Positions 6,791 through 12,795 of a stretch of DNA of 12,795 nt are shown piece after piece. The notes beneath the pieces are model-generated. The model did no database searches. It was not told the DNA's origin and saw only the letters and a list, made by a program, of their open reading frames with translations. Both the position numbers and the translations under genes were made by a program. Position 1 is the first letter of the stretch; each line of letters begins with the position of its first letter. Origin of the DNA: JBKPNZ01 sp046732895 (GTDB lineage: Bacteria; Actinomycetota; Thermoleophilia; Solirubrobacterales; 70-9); assembly GCA_046732895.1 (NCBI GenBank), contig JBKPNZ010000053.1, positions 1 through 12,795 on the forward strand. The letters are read 5' to 3'.

Positions 6791-7292
6791 TCAGGCGACG
6801 GCGGCGGCGCTAGCGTTGCTGATGCGAGTCGCGATCTTCTCGACGAGGCGCAGGGCCTCTTTCTCCTCCTTGAGGTTCTTGTCGAGTAGGTCGACCGCTT
6901 TCTCTTCACCCATCGCCTTTGCCATTCGACGAAGGCCTTCGTACGCGGCGATCTCGTAGTTCTCGGTGCGTGCAGCGGCACCGAGGTCGACGGAATCAAT
7001 GAGGCTCGACGATGTCTCCTCGACGAGCTTCCTATGCTCGGCCTTGAGGCCCTCGAAGCCAATGCATTCTTCCGCTGAGGGCTCCTCGCCGAGGAATTCG
7101 AACACCTGCTCGACGTTGTCTACGTGGCCCCGTGTCTCCTTCAGGTGTTGCTCGAGAGCGCCCCGAAATTCGCCATCTTCGACTTCCGAGATCAGCTTTG
7201 GCAACGCTTCGTCAGCCAGTTGCTGCTCGACATAGAGAATGTCTCCTAGCTCGTGCAGGAACCAGCTCGCGGGGTGTGGTGATCTTGGACAC
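6791..7292 (-). CDS. DUF892 (YciE-type) ferritin-like protein, frameshifted near its start
   Basis: A ferritin-like four-helix di-iron protein of the DUF892 family, usually linked to oxidative and osmotic stress. The start is GTG at 7292, five bases after AAGGAG (7298-7303), and reads MSKITTPREL, the family N-terminus. One extra G at 7262-7263 then shifts the frame; removing it continues directly into FLHELGDILYVEQQL, giving 166 residues. Likely metal or helix residues are in LHELGDILYVEQ, LKETRGHVDNVEQVFE, ARTENYEIAAYEGL and LKEEKEAL. As written, the main frame is open far upstream into the divergent TetR gene, but that lead is not protein-like. The gene may be intact with a sequencing error, or recently broken. 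A SigB-like promoter lies upstream (7327-7351). Confidence 0.85.
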
Positions 7293-7326
7293 CTAGACTC
7301 CTTCGGTTGGGGATGAGCCGAGCTTT

Positions 7327-7351
7327 CTACCCAGGTCGGATAACTCGTAAC
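7327..7351 (-). promoter_or_regulatory. SigB/SigF-like promoter of the DUF892 gene
   Basis: On the minus strand GTTA (7348-7351) and GGGTAG (7327-7332) are 15 bases apart, fitting the actinobacterial stress-sigma pattern GNNT-N14-16-GGGTNN. Transcription would begin near 7320, leaving about 28 bases before the GTG with its ribosome site. The spacing is seen; the sigma factor is inferred. Confidence 0.45.
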
Positions 7352-7404
7352 TAGGCGCTCAGGCGTTACGTGGGAGCTCTGGGCTGAGGGCGCGGTCGTC
7401 TGTA

Positions 7405-7420
7405 GACAGACTGGTCTGTC
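7405..7420. promoter_or_regulatory. TetR-type palindromic operator
   Basis: GACAGACTGGTCTGTC is a perfect inverted repeat with 7-bp arms and a two-base centre. It lies immediately before the TetR gene and about 110 bases upstream of the divergent ferritin-like gene. Size and symmetry fit a TetR dimer site, so autorepression is likely; control of the divergent gene is possible. Confidence 0.7.
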
Positions 7421-7439
7421 GAACGTGTATGGTCGTTGC

Positions 7440-8030
7440 GTGACGGACGCGTTCACGCGCGAGCAGAGGCCCTCTTCTGCCGCGCGACAGCGGATCCTCG
7501 ACAACGCGTACGAATTGTTCTCGCGTCGCGGCATCCGTAGCGTGGGCGTGGAAGAAGTGATCAGTCGCGCCGATGTCGCCAAGGCGACGCTTTATCGCCA
7601 CTTCGCCTCCAAGGATGATCTGGTGCTCGCCTTTCTCGAGGAGCGCGAGTTGCGCTGGACGCGGCAGTTTGTGGAAGCGGGCGCGAGGGAGCGTGGCGAC
7701 AGCGCCGAGGAGCGCTTGCTGGCGATCTTCGACGTCTTCCACGACTGGTTCCAGGAGGAGGACTACGAGGGCTGCTCCTTCATCAACGTCCTCCTCGAGA
7801 CCGGCGACCGCGAACACCCGGTCGGCAAAGCCAGCGCCCGACACCTCGAGAACATCCGGACGTTCGTGCGCACCCTGGCCGAAGAGGCCGGCCTCCGCGA
7901 TCCCGAGGCGTTCGCCCTCTCCTGGCATCTGCTCATGAAGGGAGCGATCGTGCAAGCAGCTGAAGGCGACCGGCAAGCAGCGCAACGGGCGAAGTCGATC
8001 GCACGGCTCCTCCTCGAACAACACCGCTAG
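7440..8030 (+). CDS. TetR/AcrR-family transcriptional regulator
   Basis: A repressor of 196 residues from the GTG at 7440; a GTG at 7425 would add five. Neither has a ribosome site, and I prefer 7440 because it gives the usual short lead before the DNA-binding helices. The N-terminal helix-turn-helix is classic: RQRILDNAYELFSRRGIRSV, then VEEVISRADVAKATLYRHFA and SKDDLVLAFLEE. The C-terminal ligand-binding part contains EGCSFINVLLETGD, with the GC.FIN pattern typical of a TetR subgroup. The perfect palindrome at 7405-7420 sits directly upstream. It is divergent from the DUF892 gene and may sense an oxidative or small-molecule signal; the ligand is unknown. Confidence 0.9.
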   Translation: MTDAFTREQRPSSAARQRILDNAYELFSRRGIRSVGVEEVISRADVAKATLYRHFASKDDLVLAFLEERELRWTRQFVEAGARERGDSAEERLLAIFDVFHDWFQEEDYEGCSFINVLLETGDREHPVGKASARHLENIRTFVRTLAEEAGLRDPEAFALSWHLLMKGAIVQAAEGDRQAAQRAKSIARLLLEQHR

Positions 8031-8042
8031 CCGCAGAGCCGC

Positions 8043-8056
8043 ACCGGTCGGCCGGT
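8043..8056 (+). terminator. short hairpin after the TetR gene
   Basis: ACCGG-TCGG-CCGGT forms a 5-bp stem with a four-base loop, flanked by GCAC and GTGC that could extend it imperfectly. It lies 12 bases after the stop. Weak. Confidence 0.25.
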
Positions 8057-8216
8057 TGTTCGTGCCAGCGCCAGAGCCCGGATGCGCCGATCGTGGCCTG
8101 CGTTGTCAAAGGACGTAGTCCAGATTGCGGGGGATTTGCGAGCCGACTCGTTCCAAGAGCGCCGGATGTTTCGAGGTTGAGGAGAAGGGACAGAACGGTC
8201 TTACTACACAGGCCAA

Positions 8217-8240
8217 GTTTGGAGCGGCGCTTTCGGGTTT
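8217..8240 (+). promoter_or_regulatory. SigB/SigF-like promoter of the membrane-protein operon
   Basis: GTTT (8217-8220) and GGGTTT (8235-8240) are 14 bases apart, close to the actinobacterial stress-sigma consensus GTTT-N14-16-GGGTAT with one mismatch. It precedes the first gene of the operon (8323) by about 80 bases. The other sequence in the 8031-8322 gap shows no gene. Confidence 0.45.
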
Positions 8241-8322
8241 CCGCCCTCATTGGGTCACGGTAGGTCGCGAGAGGATTTGGTTTGAGTCCTCCGCCCCATA
8301 CGACCGAAAGGGAGGAACCACG

Positions 8323-8607
8323 ATGGCAACAACCGCTCAGCGGTCGCGTGCGAGTGCCCCAACCAGGGTGACGCGTCGGTACTTCGACGAGACGAAGGAC
8401 GCGTTCAAGACAACCGAGTTCTGGGCGATGGCCTTCCTCATCGGGGCGATTCTGATTGCCTCGGCCATCTCTGATTCGCTCGGCGACGTTCGCGCCTGGA
8501 CGCTGGTCGCCGCAGTCGCGATCGGCTACATGATCAGCCGCGGGCTGGCCAAGTCGGGCACCAAGTACGTCGGCGGCAACGAGCCGCTCGACCAGAACAA
8601 CCGCTAG
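8323..8607 (+). CDS. small two-helix membrane protein
   Basis: A 94-residue protein of unknown function and first gene of a four-gene membrane operon. The ATG at 8323 follows GGAGG (8311-8315) by seven bases; the longer open frame before it is not protein-like. A basic N-terminus (AQRSRASAPTRVTRRYF) is followed by TEFWAMAFLIGAILIASAIS (about 31-50) and WTLVAAVAIGYMIS (about 59-72) as two transmembrane helices, and a short polar tail ending in GGNEPLDQNNR. Small two-TM proteins of this kind are common in Thermoleophilia. It probably sits in the cytoplasmic membrane with the products of the following genes. Confidence 0.8.
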   Translation: MATTAQRSRASAPTRVTRRYFDETKDAFKTTEFWAMAFLIGAILIASAISDSLGDVRAWTLVAAVAIGYMISRGLAKSGTKYVGGNEPLDQNNR

Positions 8608-8671
8608 GCACCGCGCCGGCGGCGGCAGGCAAGCGGCAGCGGACACACATGACCAACCCAGGAGGTGAAGG

Positions 8672-9163
8672 ATGAGTACCACGCAGCAAGAGGCATCCGC
8701 GTCTAGCGGTGCGATCGAACAGCCACAGGAGAAGGTTGGCGAGGGCGTGGAACTGGCGAAGAGCAGTGCGGCCGGATTCTTCAGGTCGCAGATCGACGAA
8801 CGCTCGACCCAGATTGGTGAGCAGCTCGAGGGGGCAGGGCAGGCGTTGCGGCAGGCCGGTCAGACGATGAAGGAGGAGGGCACGTCGGGCACGCAGCTGA
8901 TTGACCGTGCTGCGCTTCAGGTGGACCGGTCGGCCAAGTACTTGTCACAGTCGGACGGGAAAAAGCTGCTGAACGACTTTGAGCGAATCGGGCGCGAAAA
9001 TCCGTGGGGCGTGATCGCGGGCGGGATTGCGCTGGGCTTCTTGGGAGCACGATTCCTGAAAGCGTCAAGCTCGAAGCGCTTCGAGGAGTACCGGGCGTCG
9101 TATTACCCCAAGGCTTCGCCTTCGCTGCAGCCACCACCTCACTCCGGGCAAGCGGCACGATGA
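8672..9163 (+). CDS. DUF883/ElaB-like membrane-anchored helical protein
   Basis: A 163-residue protein with a strong ribosome site (AGGAGGTGAAGG directly before ATG 8672). The N-terminal 100 residues are polar and helical (EKVGEGVELAK, DERSTQIGEQLEGAGQALRQ). They lead to a RENPWGVIAGGIALGFLGAR segment (about 108-127), the same layout as ElaB/YqjD (DUF883) proteins, which have a RxxPW motif before a glycine-rich C-terminal membrane anchor. Such proteins in enterobacteria bind ribosomes at the inner membrane in stationary phase; that role here is only an analogy. A Pro-rich tail of about 30 residues follows the anchor, unlike ElaB, whose anchor is terminal. Its stop overlaps the next start (ATGA). 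Confidence 0.72.
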   Translation: MSTTQQEASASSGAIEQPQEKVGEGVELAKSSAAGFFRSQIDERSTQIGEQLEGAGQALRQAGQTMKEEGTSGTQLIDRAALQVDRSAKYLSQSDGKKLLNDFERIGRENPWGVIAGGIALGFLGARFLKASSSKRFEEYRASYYPKASPSLQPPPHSGQAAR

Positions 9164-9768
9164 GTATGCAGCGGAACGGCTCCCTCCGCAGCCGCCACGT
9201 CGGAGAGCTCGTTAAGGGACTGTCGCAAGACGTCTCCCGGCTGGTCAAACTTGAAGTCGAACTAGCGAAGGCCGAGCTGCGCGAACTCGCGGCAGACCTA
9301 CAGGTTCGAGCGCAGGAAACGGTCTCTGAAGCGCAGACCGAGCTACAGACCGGTAGCCAGCGCGTGACCGGCGAATTGTCCAAAAACGGAAAGCAGGCGG
9401 GAGTCGCAGGCGGCTTTTTCGCCGGGGCGGCGCTCTTCGGATTGGGCGGCTTCGCAGCGTTAACGACGTTCCTAATCCTCGCTCTGGCGGAGGCAATCCC
9501 CGCCTGGGCCGCGGCGCTAGTCGTTCTCGCGCTCTACGGGGTCGTCGCGGCCGTGCTCGCAATGATCGGCCGCAGCCGCTGGCAGCGGGCAATGCCTCTG
9601 GTGCGGTCGAAGGTGATTCGACAGACGGCGGACAACGTCCGTGAAGCGGTGATGCACGGCAAGGATCGGCTCAGTGAAGCGATGCCCCCCATCCCTGAAC
9701 AAACAGTCGAGACAGTGAAGGAGGACATCGAATGGGCAAAGCACCCGACCAGATCCGGGACGAAATAG
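9160..9768 (+). CDS. Holin-X family (phage holin superfamily III) membrane protein
   Basis: A 202-residue protein of the actinobacterial Holin-X/DUF1469 type. The ATG at 9160 shares ATGA with the previous stop, implying translational coupling; the longer open frame before it is a shadow of that gene. The N-terminus is an amphipathic helix with the family motif VGELVKGLSQDVSRLVKLEV (14-33) and ELAKAELRELA. Two long hydrophobic segments follow (about 82-111 and 115-136) with a short AIPAW turn, then a charged helical tail (about 140-202). Despite its name, the family is usually chromosomal and envelope-related, and no lysin or phage structural gene is near. Confidence 0.88.
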   Translation: MSMQRNGSLRSRHVGELVKGLSQDVSRLVKLEVELAKAELRELAADLQVRAQETVSEAQTELQTGSQRVTGELSKNGKQAGVAGGFFAGAALFGLGGFAALTTFLILALAEAIPAWAAALVVLALYGVVAAVLAMIGRSRWQRAMPLVRSKVIRQTADNVREAVMHGKDRLSEAMPPIPEQTVETVKEDIEWAKHPTRSGTK

Positions 9769-10364
9769 AGGAAACCCGCGAGCGAATGACCGAAACTGCG
9801 GAGGCGATCCGCTACCGAGCCGACGTTCCGGGCCGCGCAAAGGAGGCGGTCGCCGACAAGAAAGACAGCCTGATGGACAAGGCGAGCAGCGCCGTGGCCC
9901 GCGTAACGGGCAAGATGCCCACCCCAACCGACGTCGCTTCAAGCGCCAGCGAGGTCGCCTCAAGCGTCGGCGACGCGGCAACATCGGCAGCAGCATCAGT
10001 GGGCGGCGCGTTGCCGGACGCCGATCAAGTCAAGCGCCAGGCGCAGCAGGCTGCGAGCGTGGCACAAGAGAATCCGATCGGACTCCTCCTCGGTTCGGCC
10101 GCCGTGGGGTTCCTGGCTGGGATGCTCCTTCCGCGCACCCGCGTGGAGGACGAAAAGATCGGCGAGCTCTCAGACCAGGTGAAGCAGACCGCCTCCGAAG
10201 CGGGGCAAGAAGCGCTTCAGCACGGCAAGGAAGTCGCGCAGGCGGCGTCGCAGGCTGCCATTGAGACGGTAAAGGACGAGGGCGCCAGCCATGGGGAAGA
10301 CCTCTCCTCCAGCGTGCAGCAGAGGGCAAAGGAAACGGTTGTCGAATCGGGTCAAAAGGCCTGA
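9732..10364 (+). CDS. DUF3618 protein
   Basis: A 210-residue protein, last in the operon. It starts at ATG 9732 inside the 3' end of the Holin-X gene (37-base overlap) with AAGGAGG about seven bases upstream. The N-terminus PDQIRDEIEETRERMTETAE (5-24) is the DUF3618 signature. A long Ala/Ser-rich helical middle (about 60-110) leads to NPIGLLLGSAAVGFLAGMLL (114-133), one transmembrane helix, and a second polar helical tail (about 140-210) with heptad-like Ala/Gln/Glu. DUF3618 and Holin-X genes are commonly adjacent in actinobacteria, so the pair probably acts together at the membrane; the activity is unknown. A strong hairpin follows the stop. Confidence 0.88.
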   Translation: MGKAPDQIRDEIEETRERMTETAEAIRYRADVPGRAKEAVADKKDSLMDKASSAVARVTGKMPTPTDVASSASEVASSVGDAATSAAASVGGALPDADQVKRQAQQAASVAQENPIGLLLGSAAVGFLAGMLLPRTRVEDEKIGELSDQVKQTASEAGQEALQHGKEVAQAASQAAIETVKDEGASHGEDLSSSVQQRAKETVVESGQKA

Positions 10365-10373
10365 GCGAGAAAG

Positions 10374-10409
10374 TCTGTGGAGAGGTCGGCCTGGCGGCCT
10401 CTCCACAGA
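10374..10409 (+). terminator. 12-bp hairpin ending the membrane operon
   Basis: TCTGTGGAGAGG (10374-10385) and CCTCTCCACAGA (10398-10409) are perfectly complementary around a 12-base loop that itself contains two GGC motifs. It begins nine bases after the DUF3618 stop. No U-tract follows. Confidence 0.8.
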
Positions 10410-10502
10410 GTCCTCGAGCGGATTCGACGATCCTGGCTCTTCCCGTTCCGGTTCGAGTTGTAGAGAGCGTCGTTTCCTTCGGGCCGGGTAGCGAAGACTG
10501 AT

Positions 10503-11699
10503 ATGCCGGTGCGTAGGCCAAGCCGCGGAAGAGGCGCTGGCGAGGGTCGCGAGCGGGGGCCTGCGTCGAACCCGCGTCAACCAATAGGTGGCAAGCTCGT
10601 TGGCCCTGGCCGCCGCGTGCGTTTGCGCTACATCGACCAGGGCGGGCCGGGGTTGACCCGGCGCCGTCGCGGGCGGGGCTTCGAATATCTCGACGCCGGC
10701 GGAGTGCGGGTCGACGACCACACGGTGCAGCGGATCCGCCAACTGGCCATTCCGCCGGCCTGGACGGACGTTTGGATTTGTCCGTGGCCGAACGGGCACC
10801 TCCAGGCGACCGGCCGGGACGCCGCTGGCCGACTGCAGTACCTCTACCACTCCCACTGGCGGGCAGAGCGGGACCGCAAGAAGTTCGAGAAAATGCTTGA
10901 GTTCGCAGCCAATCTCCCCGCCTTGCGCGAACAGGTGGCAAAGGACCTGGCCGGAAGGGGATTGGGCCGCGAGCGGGTGCTCGCCTGCGCCATTCGGCTG
11001 CTTGACCGCGGCTTCTTTCGCATCGGAAGCGAGTCATACGCCGAGGAGAACGGGACGTTCGGACTGGCGACGATGCAGCGGCGCCATGTCCGGTTCGCAG
11101 CCGACGGGTCCGTGCTCTTCTCCTATGTTGCAAAGGGCGGCCATCAACGCAGACTGCGCCTCGTCGACGACGACGTCCGCACCGTCCTCCGCGCCATCAA
11201 GCAGCGTCGCGGTCCCGCCGAGCTGCTGGCCTACCGCGACGGCCATTGGGTCGACGTCCGGTCCGGCGACATCAACGAGTACATCCGCGAGTGCAGCGGT
11301 GGGCCGTTTTCGGCCAAGGACTTCCGCACCTGGCACGCGACCGTGCTCGCCGCGGTCGCCGTAGCCCTGCTCGGTTCCCGGGTGCGTTCCAATGCGGGCC
11401 GGAGGCGCGTCGTTCTGCAGGCGAGCCGGGAGGTCGCTCGGTACCTCGGGAACACGCCGACTGTCTGCCGCGATTCCTACATCGACCCGCGCGTCTTCGA
11501 GCGCTTCTACGCGGGGCAGACGATCGCGGTCGACCTCGAAGGGCTCGCGGAACGGGATGGGTGGGCCGAGGATGGACTTCGAGACGCCGAATCGGCGGCC
11601 ATCGAGCTGCTTTCCGAAGATCGAACGTTCAGAAAGAGGTCAGGCCGCCGGGTCCCCGCTTCTCGCCGACCTCGACGACCAGAGTCGGGCCGTGTCTGA
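10503..11699 (+). CDS. DNA topoisomerase IB (poxvirus/bacterial type)
   Basis: Relaxes supercoiled DNA through a 3'-phosphotyrosine intermediate (398 residues). All five catalytic residues are visible: Arg173 in FFRIGSESYAEENGTFGLAT, Lys211 in SYVAKGG, Arg275 and His278 in AKDFRTWHAT, and the nucleophile Tyr326 in RDSYIDPRVFERF. The N-terminal part has the family pattern IPPAWTDVWICPWPNGHLQA (about 83-102) and TGRDAAGRLQYLYHSHWR. The first 35 and last 20 residues are Arg-rich and probably disordered. The start at 10503 has only a weak ribosome site, and a GCGT-N15-GGGTAG element ends just 11 bases before it, so the transcript could be nearly leaderless. It stands alone after the operon terminator. 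Bacterial homologues are mostly accessory, stress-associated enzymes. Confidence 0.95.
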   Translation: MPVRRPSRGRGAGEGRERGPASNPRQPIGGKLVGPGRRVRLRYIDQGGPGLTRRRRGRGFEYLDAGGVRVDDHTVQRIRQLAIPPAWTDVWICPWPNGHLQATGRDAAGRLQYLYHSHWRAERDRKKFEKMLEFAANLPALREQVAKDLAGRGLGRERVLACAIRLLDRGFFRIGSESYAEENGTFGLATMQRRHVRFAADGSVLFSYVAKGGHQRRLRLVDDDVRTVLRAIKQRRGPAELLAYRDGHWVDVRSGDINEYIRECSGGPFSAKDFRTWHATVLAAVAVALLGSRVRSNAGRRRVVLQASREVARYLGNTPTVCRDSYIDPRVFERFYAGQTIAVDLEGLAERDGWAEDGLRDAESAAIELLSEDRTFRKRSGRRVPASRRPRRPESGRV

Positions 11700-11771
11700 C
11701 CGGAACCTGGCTACCGGCCTTGCAGCTCGAGGGGATCTTCGACTACCGGGCCGGAGACGTGCCCGCGCTGT

Positions 11772-11948
11772 TTAAGCGAGCGCCCGCCGTTCGGCTTCGT
11801 CGAATGGTGTGAGGTCGAGTGGCAGCAGCTTCCGGATCCGCTCCTCGCGCGCGATCGTCGGATCGCGCAGTCCACGCGCCTCGAGGTTGCGTGCGCATTC
11901 GCGGTCGAGCCTCGCGCGCGCGTAAGAGAGGGTCGTCCGAGAGGACAT
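11772..11948 (-). CDS. small hypothetical charged protein
   Basis: A 58-residue ORF below common length cut-offs. It reads MSSRTTLSYARARLDRECAR, then a highly charged helical part (REERIRKLLPL) and an acidic tail (DLTPFDEAERRALA). Third codon positions are strongly G/C while the two other minus frames give Arg/Ser/Thr-rich nonsense, which favours this frame. No clear ribosome site precedes the ATG, and I know no family. It is convergent with the topoisomerase gene. Confidence 0.45.
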   Translation of the reverse strand: MSSRTTLSYARARLDRECARNLEARGLRDPTIAREERIRKLLPLDLTPFDEAERRALA

Positions 11949-12225
11949 CCGTGCACATGCCGGCGCCTCCGGTACGGGGATCGTCAGGAGGCGGGTAGAG
12001 GCGTAGGGGGACCCCCCGAACGCGGCGAGGCTTGAGCTTCTATGGCCGCCCCATACCTATTCCGGCGTTTGGGAAGCGACCTCGGCATAGAGGCCTCAGA
12101 CGATTCGTACGCATCGGCAGCCTCGTTCGGCTCAGCGACCAGAGGTTGTGAGGCTCTCTCGCTCCCTAGGAGTCACCAGAGCTCAGCACCACGGGACCGC
12201 GGTGACCGATCTGCGAGCGAAGAGG

Positions 12226-12510
12226 TCAAAGCGCCATGGCCTGCCTGACCGCCTCGTCGGTGCGGACGCGATCCCAGAGGTCGGCATAGGTGTTGAGCGT
12301 CTCGCGGATGTATTCGTGGCCAATCGCTTGGCAAGCGTGACCGGCTCAATCCCGCGAGCGATCATCCGACTGGCGAAGGCATGGCGCATGTCATGGAAGG
12401 TCACACCCTCGATCCCAGCGCGTGCCGTTGCCGGTTCGAACCCCCGGGTGTGTGATGTTCCGATGACCCAGTGGCGTGCCTTCCTTCGAGGCGAACACCG
12501 GGATCCTCAT
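12226..12510 (-). pseudogene. tyrosine recombinase (integrase) C-terminal fragment, two frameshifts
   Basis: The C-terminal catalytic part of a phage-type tyrosine integrase. Reading from the junction: RIPVFASKEGTPLGHRNITH, then after one extra base in a C/G run (12441-12448) GFEPATARAGIEGVTFHDMR with the box II HxxRH (HDMRHAFAS), then GIEPVTLAKRL. After one missing base at 12320-12321 (TTGGCCAC where TTGGGCCAC is expected) it continues as GHEYIRETLNTYADLW with the LGH-type His and the nucleophile Tyr, ending TDEAVRQAMAL and TGA. The N-terminal DNA-binding part and the first catalytic Arg are missing. It is clearly non-functional as written. It abuts a second integrase fragment in opposite orientation at about 12511. 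Confidence 0.85.
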
Positions 12511-12511
12511 C

Positions 12512-12679
12512 GCCTCGCACCTCATAAGGGCCGGCGCCGACGTGTACTCGGTCGCGAGGCAGCTCGGGCACTCTCGAGCGTCAGTCACGCTCGACGTCTA
12601 CGCGCACGAGTTCGAGAAGGTCAGCAACGGCCAGGCGCTCCGACAGCAGCTCGCCACCGCCTTCGGGCACCAGATCTGA
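12512..12679 (+). pseudogene. second tyrosine recombinase C-terminal fragment
   Basis: The plus strand reads ASHLIRAGADVYSVARQLGH and then SRASVTLDVYAHEFEKV, to a stop at 12679: the last 55 residues of a tyrosine integrase, with the LGH histidine and the nucleophile Tyr (VYAH). Everything before, including the box II Arg, is missing; sequence to the left belongs to the oppositely oriented fragment. A GTG at 12476 could open the frame but would add unrelated residues. The stop is about 75 bases from the 3' end of a tRNA-Ala gene, the usual place for an integrase next to its attachment site. Confidence 0.85.
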
Positions 12680-12692
12680 CCCAAATCTGACC
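12674..12692. repeat. 8-bp direct repeat at the integrase stop
   Basis: ATCTGACC occurs at 12674-12681 and 12685-12692, overlapping the TGA of the integrase fragment. It could be an arm-type site of the lost element or chance. Confidence 0.5.
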
Positions 12693-12703
12693 TGAGACGA
12701 AAC

Positions 12704-12723
12704 GAGGCCCCGGGAGGGGCCTC
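12704..12723. terminator. bidirectional rho-independent-type terminator
   Basis: GAGGCCCC (12704-12711) pairs with GGGGCCTC (12716-12723) around GGGA. On the plus strand TTCGTTT follows, giving a short U-rich tail for the integrase fragment. On the minus strand the same hairpin lies about 30 bases beyond the tRNA 3' end and is followed by GTTTCG. Confidence 0.75.
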
Positions 12724-12753
12724 TTCGTTTGCTCAAGCCGCTTGTTCAAGCCA

Positions 12754-12795
12754 TGGAGCTAGCCGGACTCGAACCGGCGACCTCCTGGGTGCGAT
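12754..12795 (-). tRNA. tRNA-Ala(CGC), 3' part, running off the right edge
   Basis: The minus strand shows a complete T-arm GCCGG-TTCGAGT-CCGGC, the 3' acceptor strand TAGCTCC and discriminator A (12754), with no encoded CCA. Before the T-arm comes a five-base variable loop AGGTC, the anticodon-stem half CCAGG, and a loop ATCGCAC with U33 and anticodon CGC followed by A37. This gives alanine (codon GCG). The acceptor end TAGCTCCA agrees with bacterial tRNA-Ala. The D-arm and 5' end are outside the window. Confidence 0.88.

Noticed and set aside
9160..9768. Prophage lysis module suggested by the holin-type protein
   Set aside because: No endolysin, tail or capsid gene nearby, and the Holin-X family is normally chromosomal next to DUF3618.
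12431..12448. Possible second tRNA 3' end or att copy (GGTTCGAACCCCC)
   Set aside because: It is explained by integrase codons for GFEPA and does not match the tRNA-Ala 3' end.
1..12795. CRISPR array, rRNA or insertion-sequence transposase
   Set aside because: No regularly spaced repeats, rRNA-like segments or transposase motifs were seen on either strand.

Overview
The window looks like chromosomal DNA from a high-GC actinobacterium, most likely a soil lineage near Thermoleophilia/Solirubrobacterales. The grounds are the strong G/C third-position bias, a poly-eukaryotic-type topoisomerase IB, a DUF892 ferritin-like protein, a Holin-X/DUF3618 gene cluster and alternative-sigma-like promoters with a GGGT core. 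The lineage is an inference from gene content; no rRNA is present.

Left part (1-2707): a gene start running off the left edge on the minus strand (possibly a dodecin), a weakly supported hypothetical ORF, a decayed fragment of a cyclase-associated alpha/beta-hydrolase, and a secreted four-cysteine protein followed by a perfect hairpin. About 0.8 kb with no convincing gene follows. Centre-left (2708-6568): a large membrane-anchored lytic transglycosylase with a C-terminal domain carrying an M15/VanY-like motif, a tiny lysine-rich protein with a TTG start, a single-domain response regulator broken by one base, a putative lipoprotein overlapping an HD-domain phosphohydrolase gene, and a decayed small helical gene.

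Centre-right (6791-11699): a DUF892 ferritin-like gene (one extra base near its start) divergent from a TetR regulator with a clear palindromic operator. Then comes a compact plus-strand operon of four small membrane-associated proteins (two-TM protein, DUF883-like, Holin-X, DUF3618) with overlapping starts and a strong terminator, and an intact topoisomerase IB. GNNT-N14/15-GGGTNN promoter-like elements before the DUF892 gene, the operon and (weaker) the topoisomerase suggest a shared envelope/oxidative/DNA-stress regulon under a SigB/SigF-type factor. This is inference.

Right end (11700-12795): a small ORF missed by length filters, then two tyrosine-recombinase C-terminal fragments lying head to head with a sharp junction at about 12511, ending beside the 3' end of a tRNA-Ala(CGC) gene. 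This is a typical scar of an element integrated at a tRNA. Four single-base indels in G/C runs were found in otherwise well-conserved genes (response regulator, DUF892, minus-strand integrase twice), which may be true decay or sequencing error. No clear, wholly new biological system was found. The best candidates for novelty are the transglycosylase/peptidase-like fusion, the stress-membrane operon with its promoters, and the TTG-start basic mini-protein.
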